Positions 54,303-64,000 of a DNA stretch of 64,000 nucleotides are shown here, piece after piece. Made by a program: the position numbers and the translations under genes. Source of the DNA: an uncultured Clostridia bacterium (lineage in GTDB: Bacteria; Bacillota; Clostridia; TANB77; CAG-508); assembly GCA_934130355.1 (NCBI GenBank), contig CAKOXV010000003.1, positions 1 through 64,000 on the forward strand. Direction: 5' to 3'. Under the pieces are notes generated by a model, which saw nothing but the letters and a program-made list of their open reading frames with translations, was not told the DNA's origin and made no database searches. Positions within the stretch are counted from its first letter, which is position 1; each line of letters starts with the position of its first letter.

Positions 54303-56697
54303 TTTTATATTTTTTCCATCACTCTTTATTGTAATCTCTCCCATTTCATCTGTTCTATATATTTGTATTCCAAGTAATTGCAATCTTTCTACTACTTCTT
54401 CACTTGGATGTTTAAATTTATTATTCTTACCAACACCTATCAAAGCAATTGATGGTTTAACATTTTCTAAAAACTTTAATGTGCTGGAAGATTTTGACCC
54501 ATGATGTGGCACTTTCAATATATTTGCTTCAAGCTCATTAGAACAGTACATTTCCACTAATCTCTTTTCCGCCTCTTCTTCTATATCTCCCGTGAATAAT
54601 ACTTTTAAGTCTTTATATTCAAGTTTTGCTACAAGTGAATTATTATTAATCATATTTTCAGCAATAAATTTTCTCTCAGGAAACAAAATTCTTATTTTTA
54701 AATCTTTTTCTATGTTTATAATATCTCCCTTTTTTACTACAACAACTGGAATTTGCTTTTCACTAGCAATTTTGCAGAATTCATCATATTGTTCACACAC
54801 ATCTCCTTGTTGTCCAATTATAACTTTCTCAACCTTTAACTCTCTTAATATATTTAAAACTCCGACCAACATGGTCATCATCAAAATGGCTAATAAATAT
54901 GTAATTCAATTTTTTAATCTTTCTATCTAATAGATATGGAATTAATGTATTTTGTCCACCATCAATTAAAATTGTTTTATCATTTGGAGTTATAATCAAT
55001 GTGCTATCTCCTTGTCCAACATCTATAAAATGTATTTCTAAATCATGCGGAATTTTAGTTATTATAATTCTCACAAGTAACACTACTATTACGACTCCAA
55101 CAATTTTTCGAAAATAAGGTCTCAACTTATATTTGACTAAATATATTATATTTTTTATTCTCTTCTGTGTTTCATTGCAATTTTTTAAATGAAATATTAA
55201 ATATAAATTTCTAGAAATAAAACTTATTAAATAATACAAAATAACTTGATACAAATCCGGAGTAACCATTTTTAAATTTGCTATATTAATTTTTGAAATC
55301 AATAAAAGCCCATAAGTTGGTATTTCTATTAATTTAGCAAATGCCATTCCTGTATTAATTGAAAAAAATGAAATTAAAATTTGAATAAATCCTCCTATTA
55401 CAATTGGTCCTATTACAATACTTAACAATAAATTAGTAAGTAAAAATCCAATTCCTATTGAATTAAAGCTTACAACCATTATAGGTGCTATTACTATTTG
55501 TGCAGATATTGAAACAGATATAATATCAATTACTTTTTCACTTTTTCTTTGAATTCTTAAAAATACATATTTCCATCTTCTATTTCTCACTTTTGCACTT
55601 TTTAAAACTTTTTCTACAATAGGCTTAAAATATATTATCCCTATTGTTCCTCCATAAGTAAGCATAAAACTTGTACTAATTATAGAATATGGATTATTTA
55701 TTAATGTTAATAATGCTGCTATTGAAATATTATTTAATGTATCACTTTTCCTATACAATACAAATGACATGCATACAAGACTTCCCATAACACTTGCTCT
55801 TACTACAGATACACTAAATCCTGTTATGAACATATATATCATTAGTACAACACTTGCTATGATTTTGCTTTTTCTCTTTCCTAAAATCTTTTTCGTACCA
55901 CATGTAACTAAAACTATTATATAGGAAATATGCATCCCTGATACAGCAAGTACATGTGAAATATTGCTTGTTGAAAAATCTTGTTTTATATTTTCATCTA
56001 TTTGCTCTGTATATCCAAGCATTACTCCTAAAATTATTTGTGATATATTTGATGAATATGTTTTTTCTATATTATCTTTTATTTTTAAAAATATAGAATT
56101 AGACATTTGCATCATTTTATTTGCACACTTTTTTTCCAATACTTCTACTGATAAAACTTTTATAGTTCCATATATTTTTTGTGTTTTTAGAAATTTTTTA
56201 TAATCGAAACCTTTATAATTTCTTGCTGTTTGAGGTTCCTGAAACACTCCTTCAACTTCTATCTTATCTCCATATTCCAAATTTATCTTTTTGTTCACAT
56301 TAATATATAAATTCTCATTTGATAATGTCTTAATTTTATATCTATTGTAATACTCTTTTTCTTTTTTATTACTTATTACAATTGCTATTATTTTCATTTC
56401 TTCTTGATCTTTAAATGTATTTTCATATCTGAAATCTTGATATTTTATAATTAGATTAGAAATACATGACGAAATAATTATTGTTAAAATAAACTGAATT
56501 TTAAAAATTAATTTTAGATATCTTAAATATCTACTTATTGAAAAAAATTTAAATTTCTTTTTGGTTTTAGGTAATCGAATTATGACATAAAATACTATTA
56601 GAAACAAATAAAAAGGAACTATACTTATTTTACAGTATAGCCCCCATATTATACCTATAATATAACCAATTACCACTATAAAAATTGGTCTATTCAA
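54279..56697 (-). CDS. comEC: ComEC competence protein, split by a +1 frameshift at CGG
   Basis: TTG start touches the stop of the NlpC/P60 gene, with AAGGAGAG upstream. The first frame gives 622 residues, the second the rest. N-terminal OB-like and competence domains with many membrane helices (SHVLAVSGMHISYIIVL), then a metallo-beta-lactamase domain. The first frame ends FISHFDDDHVG, then reads CGG AGT and runs into a stop 12 codons on. Skipping the C of the CGG at 54862-54864 gives GGA GTT TTA and restores DHVGGVLNIL, the normal ISHxDxDHxGG motif. The remainder (FTGDIEEEAE, LKVPHHGSK) is intact. ComEC is the DNA uptake channel. Confidence 0.92.
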
Positions 56698-58059
56698 TTA
56701 AATTACTCTCCTTGCACCTACATATCTTTTTGCATAATATCCTGTAGTTAATGTCGTTATTTTTACTCCACCTTTTGGATTTGAAGCATGTATAAAATTT
56801 CCTTCTCCTACATATATTCCTACGTGACCTATTGCAGTATTTGCCTCATTATTGAATATAACTATATCTCCTAATTGAAGATCGTCTTTTTCCACTGCAA
56901 CTCCGTTTTTAATTTGATCTTTAGATGTTCTATTAAGTGTTATTCCGAAATTTTTATATACATATTGTGTAAAACCTGAACAGTCAAATCCTGTTGCTGG
57001 TGATGCTCCCCCTGCAACATATTTATATCCTAAATAGTTTTTTGCATATTCTACTACTTCGTCTGCACCTGTTTCTTCATTAGTACTTTGCACTATCTCT
57101 TCTTGTTCTACTTCATCATTTTCTTGTTGTTCACTTGTTTTTTCATTTTTAACTGTTGTTTCTTTTTTTAAAGTACTACCACTTCTTGATGTTACTTCTA
57201 GAACTTTTGTATCTGAAATATATTTTGCTGATACATATCCTACTCCATCTTCAAGTTTTATTTTATACCAATTTCCAACTTGGCCTATTATTTCTACTTT
57301 ATGATTTTTAGAAAAACTGTCTATTTCTTCACTGTCTGTTGTTGGTTCTTTTCTTACTCTTAGTCCTTCGGCACTTACATATCCAACTTTATTTATTTCT
57401 GTAACTGTTGGCTCTTCTGTTGTTGAAATTGTTGCTGATGTTTCTTCTGTTTTTTCAGGCTGAGTTTCTTCAGGTTGTGTTTCTTCTGTTTTGTCTGGTT
57501 CTTTATCTGCACTTACATTTTCCAACATACCTTTTAGTATATTTTTTCTTATCCATCCACTTTGAGTGTCATTTTCAATTCTTGCCCAATCATTAATTAT
57601 TTCTATAACAGTTATTTCTCCTGCAATTTTTTCTTTTTCTTTAGAATTAATTAATGGGATTATTTTGGTAATTATTTCTTTTTGTAGTGTGTATTTGTTA
57701 TTTTCTTTTATTTCCACATTATTATTTGTTTCTACTGGCTGTTCTTGAACAACATCTGGTTCAACATCTGGTTGAACCACTGTTGAATCTTCTTCAAAAG
57801 TTATTTGTTTTGTGCTAACATATCCTGTTACTTTTCCTTGTTCTGTTTGTGCTTTAACTTTGCACCATTCACCATTTTGCTCTAATATTTCTACTTCATC
57901 ACCTTTGTTCAAATAGTCTAATATTACTTTTGAATCTGGTGCTTTTTTTAAATTTACTGTTTTGTCATTGATTGTTCCTGTTGCAGCATAAACTTTGGTT
58001 CCTAATATAATAAAAAAAGTTGTCATTAGTATAATTATTGCTAAATTTTTTATTTTCAT
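56698..58059 (-). CDS. Secreted NlpC/P60 peptidoglycan hydrolase with SH3 repeats
   Basis: 453 residues, ATG with GAGG at good distance. Signal peptide (LAIIILMTTFFIILGTKVYA). Three bacterial SH3 domains (VNLKKAPDSK.., ITVIEIINDWARIE.., GLRVRKEPTTDSEEI..) separated by Thr/Glu-rich linkers. C-terminal NlpC/P60 catalytic domain with FDCSGFTQYVY (cysteine), GHVGIYVG (histidine) and a following HA. Cleaves peptide stems of peptidoglycan. comEC follows directly. Confidence 0.95.
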   Translation of the reverse strand: MKIKNLAIIILMTTFFIILGTKVYAATGTINDKTVNLKKAPDSKVILDYLNKGDEVEILEQNGEWCKVKAQTEQGKVTGYVSTKQITFEEDSTVVQPDVEPDVVQEQPVETNNNVEIKENNKYTLQKEIITKIIPLINSKEKEKIAGEITVIEIINDWARIENDTQSGWIRKNILKGMLENVSADKEPDKTEETQPEETQPEKTEETSATISTTEEPTVTEINKVGYVSAEGLRVRKEPTTDSEEIDSFSKNHKVEIIGQVGNWYKIKLEDGVGYVSAKYISDTKVLEVTSRSGSTLKKETTVKNEKTSEQQENDEVEQEEIVQSTNEETGADEVVEYAKNYLGYKYVAGGASPATGFDCSGFTQYVYKNFGITLNRTSKDQIKNGVAVEKDDLQLGDIVIFNNEANTAIGHVGIYVGEGNFIHASNPKGGVKITTLTTGYYAKRYVGARRVI

Positions 58060-58112
58060 TTTTAACCTCATTATATTTTATTCTTTTCGCTTAAAGTATA
58101 TAATTAAATAAT

Positions 58113-58140
58113 AAAAAAGTCAATTACTTTTGACTTTTTT
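58113..58140 (-). terminator. Intrinsic terminator
   Basis: Hairpin AAAAAAGTCAA / TTGACTTTTTT between the glycosyltransferase-like gene and the NlpC/P60 gene. Confidence 0.8.
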
Positions 58141-58155
58141 ATTGCTACTACTTAA

Positions 58156-59409
58156 TTAATTAATCAATTCATTATTTATATTATTTTTTAGTTCATTCCA
58201 TATTTGATTTGTTTTTATATAATCATTATAATGTTGATCAACATCTTTATCGTACTTTTCTAATTCTTCTAATAATGCTGAAAAACAATTATCATTAAAT
58301 ATTTCATTTAATTTTGGTACAATTTCTTGTAGTTTTTCAATCATACTATTTATTTCGTCTCTATACTTTTCTCTATCTTTTATATAAAGCAATAATGGTT
58401 TATATTTAATCCATCCTAATGCAGCTTTTAAAAATCTTGTTTTTATATGTTCTTCTTTTACATTAATTTTTCTTAAACACTTAGGATATGTTCCTTCCAT
58501 TATTTCAGTATATTTTAAAAATCCATCATGGAAATGATATACAGGTATTTTAACTGTTTTGGCATCTCCTAATAATGTTGAGAAAAACGTATCTTCTCCT
58601 CTTGCTAAAGGTGGATTATAAAATGCTGGGATTTTTTCTCTGTTTGTTAAATTTAAGCATAATGTTGAACCTGCAACCCATTTTCCTATTCCGTCTGATT
58701 TTATTTCATATTCTCCAATTCCTCTTGCAATATCTGGATTTGCATAAGTTACACCATTATTATTTTTCATTTTTTCTCTAATTGATTCCCAAGATATAAT
58801 GTCATTACTTATTACTTCAATAAATTCTTTCATATCTTTTTCTGTAAAATCTTCAGTGTAATCTATGTATGGAATTGGTGATATATATCCACAATGATGT
58901 CCTATTGTTACATTAGCATTTTCTTTTTCCATAAATTCTAAATGTCTTAATATATTATCTTGTTTAATCCATGAATTTTTTCCATTTTCTTTAAAAACTG
59001 CTACAGGATATTCATCATCATCCCAAAATAATAAATAGTCCATTTTATCCTTAATTGCATAATACATTATTGTATTTCTGCCTTTAGCATGTCCATGGCC
59101 TAAAAAGAATTCCATTTCTTCTGTTTTCATTCCTTTTCTTGCTGATAACTTTTTTATTTGCTCTTTTATATCTTCTGGAGTTATATATTTTATTCTTATA
59201 TCCTTGTATACAGGTGTATTTATATTATAGAATTCGTCTCTTGGTGTTTGTTGATATGATGAATCAAATAATACAAATATAGTTATTCTTACTTTTTTAT
59301 TAAATCTGCTTACTTGTTCTAATATATCTTGATAGTAACTGTTTATTATATTACATACATTCGATCTTCCTGTTACAAATCCTATTCCAAAATTTATTTC
59401 TTTTTCCAT
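58156..59409 (-). CDS. Putative glycosyltransferase
   Basis: 417 residues. GT-A-like layout: NFGIGFVTGRSNVCNIIN, KVRITIFVLFDSSY, and a metal-binding DxD-type motif in YLLFWDDDEYP; later ARGEDTFFSTLLGD. C-terminal helical tail without membrane segment. Family not certain; acceptor unknown. No neighbouring polysaccharide genes here except a GT2 gene at 63 kb. Confidence 0.6.
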   Translation of the reverse strand: MEKEINFGIGFVTGRSNVCNIINSYYQDILEQVSRFNKKVRITIFVLFDSSYQQTPRDEFYNINTPVYKDIRIKYITPEDIKEQIKKLSARKGMKTEEMEFFLGHGHAKGRNTIMYYAIKDKMDYLLFWDDDEYPVAVFKENGKNSWIKQDNILRHLEFMEKENANVTIGHHCGYISPIPYIDYTEDFTEKDMKEFIEVISNDIISWESIREKMKNNNGVTYANPDIARGIGEYEIKSDGIGKWVAGSTLCLNLTNREKIPAFYNPPLARGEDTFFSTLLGDAKTVKIPVYHFHDGFLKYTEIMEGTYPKCLRKINVKEEHIKTRFLKAALGWIKYKPLLLYIKDREKYRDEINSMIEKLQEIVPKLNEIFNDNCFSALLEELEKYDKDVDQHYNDYIKTNQIWNELKNNINNELIN

Positions 59410-59595
59410 ATTTTACCTACCTATCTCCTACTTTTCTATTATAGCAAATTTATTACATTTTGTAAAGCTATACATAAAGTTTTAATGTTAAAGCATAAAT
59501 TTTATTGAATTTATTTTTTTATGATATAATAAAAAAAAAGTGACAAATTACTATTTTAAATTGTAATAACAATAAATAGAAAAGGAGGAATAATT

Positions 59596-60168
59596 TTGGA
59601 AATATGTGAATCAATAAAGAAAAAATCCGATATAGAATTATACAAATTGTTTTTGGATGGAAATAATGATGCATTTAACTGCTTAATTATAAAACATAGA
59701 AATACACTAACAAATTTCATAATGACTTATGTTAAAAATTTAGAAATAGCTGAAGATATTGCTCAGGACAGTTTTATGTATATGATAGTAAATAAAATAG
59801 AATATGATTTTAAATACTCTTTTAAAACATATCTATATACTATAGCTAAATCAAGGACATTAAACTATTTAAAAAAAGTAAAACAAACTGTTTATGTAGA
59901 AGATGTAATTGAAAATAATGTAAATTTTGAAGGAAATACAGAAAATGAATTTATTATTAAAGAAAACTATTATGCTCTACTCAAAACAATGAAAAAATTA
60001 AAAAAGAACCAACAAATCTCAATTTATTTATACTATTTTCAAGGTTTTTCGTATAAAGAAATCAGTAAAATATTAAATCAAAGTATGTCTAAAACAAAAA
60101 TGACAATACACAGAGCCAAAAAAATATTGAAAAAATTTTTAAAGGAGGATTATAATTATGACAAGTGA
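59596..60168 (+). CDS. ECF sigma factor
   Basis: 190 residues. TTG start with perfect AAAGGAGG seven bases upstream. Region 2: AFNCLIIKHRNTLTNFIMTYV and LEIAEDIAQDSFMYMIV; region 4: KKNQQISIYLYYFQGFSYKEIS and SMSKTKMTIHRAKKIL. Overlaps the next gene by 11 bases. Compare the fused version at 45.6 kb. Confidence 0.92.
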   Translation: MEICESIKKKSDIELYKLFLDGNNDAFNCLIIKHRNTLTNFIMTYVKNLEIAEDIAQDSFMYMIVNKIEYDFKYSFKTYLYTIAKSRTLNYLKKVKQTVYVEDVIENNVNFEGNTENEFIIKENYYALLKTMKKLKKNQQISIYLYYFQGFSYKEISKILNQSMSKTKMTIHRAKKILKKFLKEDYNYDK

Positions 60169-61150
60169 TGATGTATTTGTTAATAATGTTTGGAAAAAGT
60201 ACAACGATTATAAAAATTCAAATGTCAAAGAAAAATTTTTTGAAAGCCATCAATATAAAAATTCTGAAGTTAAAAGATGCTTGTGTACGATAACAAGTTT
60301 TATCTTGGGAAGCATTCTTACCACAGGAATTGTTTATGCTGGTGTTATAATATATGATTACACTCAAAAAAGTACAACAACTAATTGGAACCAAAACATA
60401 GAATATGAATATAATCAAGATATGCTATATTCAGACGGATTTTACTATAAAAAAATATATAGTTATAATGACTATGAAAATGCAACTCAAATATGGAATA
60501 ATCTAATAGAAATGCAAGAAAAAGACTTTGAAAACTCTTTTGTAATAATAATTGCTGGCGAAAACTATGATACAACAAATTTATACATTTCCAGCATTTA
60601 TAATAAAGATGAAAAAATGTATATTGACTTAAAGTCAAAAAATGAATGGAATGAAAATAACACTGTAATTTCTGCAAAAATATCAAAAAAATTAGATAAA
60701 GATTTTATTAAACTAAATAACATTCCTAATCAGCCAAATACTCCCAATGAGTATTTAGATATAAAAAATTTGAGTAATCAATATACAATAGAAGATGCAA
60801 TAAATGATGGCTGCTTTGTAGTTAAAAATAATGAAATAATTTCTGACAATAAAAAACAATTAGATAATTTTATTAATAACTGTAAACTAAATGTAGAATG
60901 TTTTTTAAGAATTTACAAATATGAATATGGAATAAAAATATCCATTTTTGATATTGAATATAAATCTGGAAAAATAAACATGAACTGTAGATCTATTAGT
61001 TCAGGAGAAGATAAAATGTTACATCGTAGTGGAAATAGAATTGAAAAACTAACAAACAATAATATATATGATAAATATATTGTATATGCTCTTTTCGATG
61101 AATTAGGAAATCAACAAATAATATGTTCTATAAAAAAGGATAATATTTAA
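60158..61150 (+). CDS. Membrane protein coupled to ECF sigma factor
   Basis: 330 residues, ATG overlaps the sigma stop, so it is translationally coupled. One membrane helix (~45-70, ITSFILGSILTTGIVYAGVII) with a short cytoplasmic N-terminus, then an extracellular Asn/Tyr-rich domain of ~260 residues. By position it is an anti-sigma factor or sensor, but no zinc anti-sigma domain is visible. The fusion at 45.6 kb has the same architecture in one chain. Confidence 0.8.
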   Translation: MTSDDVFVNNVWKKYNDYKNSNVKEKFFESHQYKNSEVKRCLCTITSFILGSILTTGIVYAGVIIYDYTQKSTTTNWNQNIEYEYNQDMLYSDGFYYKKIYSYNDYENATQIWNNLIEMQEKDFENSFVIIIAGENYDTTNLYISSIYNKDEKMYIDLKSKNEWNENNTVISAKISKKLDKDFIKLNNIPNQPNTPNEYLDIKNLSNQYTIEDAINDGCFVVKNNEIISDNKKQLDNFINNCKLNVECFLRIYKYEYGIKISIFDIEYKSGKINMNCRSISSGEDKMLHRSGNRIEKLTNNNIYDKYIVYALFDELGNQQIICSIKKDNI

Positions 61151-61323
61151 ATTTTTTACATTTTTTTACCTTTTGGAAATATTTTTAAAAATCTATTATA
61201 TAATATGAATGTTTATAACATTTATCATAAATATTCAAATTACTAATAATAATTTTGGGGTAATTTGATATTAAATACTAAAAAGGATTAAAACAACTAT
61301 GAAACAATGGAGGTAAAACAAAC

Positions 61324-62109
61324 ATGAAAAAAAATACCAAATTAGCAAAACGGATTGTATCACTAGTATTAGTCTTTATAGCTGTATTTACTACGTTTCC
61401 TATTGTACATGTAAAAGCAGACGAAGAACACTACTATGGTGGTCAAGAAATTGCTTGGCAGGATTTTGTAGTTTATAGTTCTACTGACTGGACTACAAGA
61501 ATTGGTAAAATTTATAAATATGAAGGATTTACAGTTTTACTTCAAAATGGTCCATATGGGTATTTATGGGTAGAGTATAGTACCTCTAATGGGCCTAAGC
61601 GAGGTTATATTCAAATCCCTAACGATGAATGGGGTGGAAGAGCAGATGGACTTGCTAAAGTAAAAACTTATTCAAATGTTTACTATGGTACTAATACGAG
61701 TAGTTATCGTAGAGCAGGTTCCGTTAATGCTAACGAAACTGTAGCCATTCTAGCAAAAAATGATGATTGGGTATATATTGAATATAATACCACTTCAGGT
61801 AGAAAGCGAGGATATATGTCATATTCTAATCTTGAAGTGTACAACAGACCTAATTCTCTTCCTGATTTATATACCTACAAGAAAGATGCCGATCTAGTTT
61901 ATATGGAAGGCACATATACTGTATATTCTGGTCCTACTAGTCTTTATACTGTAGTTGGTTCCGTATCTGACGAATATGTGACTCAATATGGTATAGATGT
62001 TGTTTTTAGTAATAACATCAGTTACTATATCGAATATTTGGTAGACGGTACTCATGAATGGAAGAGTGGCTTCATTGTTTTTGGTCCCACTCCTTCTAAA
62101 CAAAGTTAA
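61324..62109 (+). CDS. Secreted SH3-domain protein
   Basis: 261 residues, GGAGG upstream. Signal peptide (VSLVLVFIAVFTTFPIVHVKA). Two clear SH3-like repeats (VLLQNGPYGYLWVEYSTS.., AILAKNDDWVYIEYNTTSG..) and a less certain third. No catalytic domain. Possibly binds peptidoglycan or a host surface. Contains CGG read as arginine (codon 10) in the basic N-region of the signal peptide, an in-frame counter-example to CGG frameshifting. Confidence 0.85.
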   Translation: MKKNTKLAKRIVSLVLVFIAVFTTFPIVHVKADEEHYYGGQEIAWQDFVVYSSTDWTTRIGKIYKYEGFTVLLQNGPYGYLWVEYSTSNGPKRGYIQIPNDEWGGRADGLAKVKTYSNVYYGTNTSSYRRAGSVNANETVAILAKNDDWVYIEYNTTSGRKRGYMSYSNLEVYNRPNSLPDLYTYKKDADLVYMEGTYTVYSGPTSLYTVVGSVSDEYVTQYGIDVVFSNNISYYIEYLVDGTHEWKSGFIVFGPTPSKQS

Positions 62110-62188
62110 GACAAAAAAATCGTTGTTCAAAAAGTAATAACATTCTCTAAACTGTTAGTTAAAATGTTTTAATCCTTTAAAGTATTGG

Positions 62189-62215
62189 TCAGGAATACTA
62201 TAATAGTATTCCTGA
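62189..62215 (+). terminator. Intrinsic terminator
   Basis: Perfect hairpin TCAGGAATACTAT / ATAGTATTCCTGA followed by T-rich sequence, ends the SH3 gene transcript. Confidence 0.85.
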
Positions 62216-62342
62216 TTTTAATATTTTTATGATATTTTTTCAAAATAATTGGAAATACTGTTAGAATTATCAAAAAAGTTAGAATAGAACACTTTATAAG
62301 TCTCCTCATCTAACTATTGATATAAAACATTTAACATTTTAT

Positions 62343-62966
62343 TCATTTTTTATATTTTTGTAGATAACTTATATCAGCCAATCTTAATATTTTAAATTGG
62401 TTATCTTCAAAATCTAATTCATTTATAGCAACATTATGTTGGCAAAATCTTTCTCTTTCAAGGTAAAATGGTACATTTGCAACTTTTCTCATAAAAGCTT
62501 CTATTGCAACTCCATGTGAGCCAATTAAAATTGTTTTTCCTTCACTTTGTTTAGCTATTTTAAAAATAAAATTATACATTCTTTCAGAAACTTCTTGCAT
62601 AGTTTCTTGTTTTGGAATTCCACTTATTTCATTAGTTTTTATTTGCGTTTCTTTTATTTCTGGTTGTATCTTGTTAACTTCTTCCCATTTCCAACCATCA
62701 TAAATTCCAAAATACATTTCACATAGTCTTGAATCTTGTTCTACTTCTAAACCATTTAATTTTGCTAATTTTTCTACAGTTTTTTCTGCTCTTCCTGACA
62801 TACTTGCATATACTTCATCAAATTTTATATTTTTTAATTCCTGTGTAAGGTTATCAATTAATAGATTTCCTCTTTCTGTAATCTCATAATCTTGCCTTCC
62901 TGTGAGCCTATTTTCTATATTTCCTACACTTTCAGTATGTCGAACTATAAATATTTTGCATTTCAT
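62343..62966 (-). CDS. Histidine phosphatase family protein
   Basis: 207 residues, start behind AAAGGGG. Phosphoglycerate mutase-like fold: IVRHTESVGN (catalytic RHT in place of RHG), TGRQDYEITERG, VYASMSGRAEKTVEKL, and LIGSHGVAIEAFMR with the second histidine. Substrate unknown. Next to a GT2 gene, 20 bases apart. Confidence 0.9.
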   Translation of the reverse strand: MKCKIFIVRHTESVGNIENRLTGRQDYEITERGNLLIDNLTQELKNIKFDEVYASMSGRAEKTVEKLAKLNGLEVEQDSRLCEMYFGIYDGWKWEEVNKIQPEIKETQIKTNEISGIPKQETMQEVSERMYNFIFKIAKQSEGKTILIGSHGVAIEAFMRKVANVPFYLERERFCQHNVAINELDFEDNQFKILRLADISYLQKYKK

Positions 62967-62986
62967 TTTTGAATCCCCTTTATTTT

Positions 62987-63856
62987 TTATTCATCATCAG
63001 CTAATTTTTTAAATTTATAGTTTCTTTTAGGTAATACTTTTGTTATTCTATTTTCACGTAAAGCATCTAATATGTTTTCTATTCTTAATGGAATACTATC
63101 ATTTTCATTTTTTATAAAGCTTAATAAATATTTTTTGTCTTCATCTGGAGTGATTTCATACAAATCTGTTACTTCAGCTAACATTCTATACCAATCTGAA
63201 CATTTTTTTATTGTTGGTTTTGTCATTACACTTCCAATTCTATTTCTAAAATATTTAAATATAGGAATTTCTTTAAATGTAGTATTTTGAGCTAAGATAT
63301 TTGCTTTTATAGAGAATAATTCATCCTCATAATACATTCCCTCTTTAAATTTCAAATTATTTCTTCTTAAAAAGTCTACATTCCAGCATTTGCTTGATAC
63401 TGAGAAACTTGTATCACAAAGTAATCTTTGCTCTCTTGTTGAGTTTTCACTATTTGATAATCTATATGAGCTTCCATCTGCTCCTACACTTTCATATCCA
63501 AGATAAATAACATCATATATATTTGAATCTACTATCTCATTAATATTTTTTAATGTGTTTTCATCATATAAACTATCATCTCCATCTAAGAAGATTATAT
63601 ATTCTCCCTTTGCTTTATCAATTGCTATATTTCTTGTTGCTCCAGCTGTTCCTGAATTTTTAGTTCCACTATATATTTCTATTTTTTCATTTTGCATGTT
63701 TTTAACTATTTCAACTGTTGAATCTGTTGAACAGTCATCAACAACTATTAGCTCATAGTCTGTAAATGTTTGATTTAAAACACTATTTATTGCTCTTTCA
63801 ACATATTTTTCTATATTATAACAACTTACAGCTACTGTAAATTTTGGATTATCCAT
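62987..63856 (-). CDS. Family 2 glycosyltransferase
   Basis: 289 residues, GT-A fold. TVAVSCYNIEKYVERAINSVL, LIVVDDCSTDSTVEIV, and the metal-binding IIFLDGDDS; then GMYYEDELFSIKANI. Transfers sugar to an unknown acceptor, probably cell-surface polysaccharide. Start behind GGAAGGAA. Confidence 0.93.
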   Translation of the reverse strand: MDNPKFTVAVSCYNIEKYVERAINSVLNQTFTDYELIVVDDCSTDSTVEIVKNMQNEKIEIYSGTKNSGTAGATRNIAIDKAKGEYIIFLDGDDSLYDENTLKNINEIVDSNIYDVIYLGYESVGADGSSYRLSNSENSTREQRLLCDTSFSVSSKCWNVDFLRRNNLKFKEGMYYEDELFSIKANILAQNTTFKEIPIFKYFRNRIGSVMTKPTIKKCSDWYRMLAEVTDLYEITPDEDKKYLLSFIKNENDSIPLRIENILDALRENRITKVLPKRNYKFKKLADDE

Positions 63857-63888
63857 CTTATTTTCATTCCTTCCATTGGGCTCGTTAG

Positions 63889-63941
63889 AGGTGCACTTTA
63901 ATGCTATTTCTTAATGTAATACAATTAGTGCACCTTTTTTG
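63889..63941. terminator. Hairpin between genes
   Basis: AGGTGCACT / AGTGCACCT with a long loop and a T-run on the plus strand; it lies between the end of the partial gene at the window edge and the GT2 gene. Direction is unclear. Confidence 0.4.
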
Positions 63942-64000
63942 TTACATATTTTTTTCAACTAATGGTAATATTTGTTTCTTTCTAGAAACCACTCCTGGCA
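63942..64000 (-). CDS. C-terminal end of an unidentified gene (partial)
   Basis: Minus-strand frame open to the edge, ending VVSRKKQILPLVEKNM and TAA. Only about 19 residues; family not identified. Confidence 0.35.
   Translation of the reverse strand, partial: PGVVSRKKQILPLVEKNM

Noticed and set aside
60218..60686. Minus-strand open frames inside the sigma-coupled membrane gene
   Set aside because: Shadow frames of an AT-rich gene; no ribosome binding site and no plausible protein features.
1..64000. CRISPR array
   Set aside because: The regular repeats (GYD gene, TR/VR, intergenic elements) have no spacer structure and no cas genes were found.

Overview
The window is AT-rich (roughly 25-30 % G+C by eye). 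It carries Gram-positive genes (two SipW-type signal peptidases, a sortase, TasA-like secreted proteins, ClpE, CIRCE operators) and relics of sporulation (a SpoIIID-like regulator, a BofC-like protein). This fits an uncultured, host-associated low-G+C Clostridia/Firmicutes lineage; I cannot name the species. Most genes lie on the minus strand in short operons closed by clear intrinsic terminators.

Layout. 1-5500: left part of an accessory region, with a serine recombinase cut by the window edge, several uncharacterised genes (two share a duplicated C-terminal module), a small orphan gene and the SpoIIID-like regulator. 5600-11100: membrane pyrophosphatase, a long palindromic element, a minimal DprA, FolD and an unknown gene. 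11100-25300: the most interesting block. It holds a complete diversity-generating retroelement (DGR: template repeat, reverse transcriptase, Avd-like protein, variable repeat). The DGR target is a 2293-residue surface protein that is the last gene of a SipW/TasA-like fibre operon (two signal peptidases, four smaller TasA-like exported proteins and one membrane-anchored TasA-like protein). The target has the same kind of signal peptide as the TasA-like subunits, so the locus looks like a secreted fibre whose lectin-like tip is diversified by reverse transcription. 25400-33200: LigA, sortase, HIT protein, a short alanyl-tRNA synthetase, GroEL/GroES with CIRCE. 33200-38800: an accessory segment bounded by inverted copies of a three-hairpin element, with an acetyltransferase, orphan genes, a BRO-N protein and decayed RhuM and NUDIX remnants. 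38800-50000: RlmD, PyrG, a second palindromic element, Hsp20 with CIRCE, a Ca2+-type P-ATPase, a sigma factor fused to a membrane protein, a repeat protein, a Cys-rich small protein and tRNA-Leu. 50100-64000: ClpE-like ATPase, PgsA, a BofC-like protein, ComEC, an NlpC/P60 hydrolase, glycosyltransferases, an ECF sigma/membrane pair and a secreted SH3 protein.

Two observations go beyond annotation. First, the DGR is active-looking: its 116-bp template and variable repeats differ at 16 sites and every one is an A in the template's coding strand. Second, three unrelated genes (a TasA-like protein, the P-type ATPase and ComEC) are each split by a +1 frameshift at an in-frame CGG codon followed by A, where skipping the C restores an expected glycine (GGA). 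CGG is otherwise nearly absent from the window's genes. This may be programmed frameshifting at CGG or a systematic sequence error; the data to decide lie outside this window. Two ~300-bp palindromes (near 8.2 kb and 41.9 kb) share a core and show compensatory stem changes, as a structured RNA or MITE-like element would.
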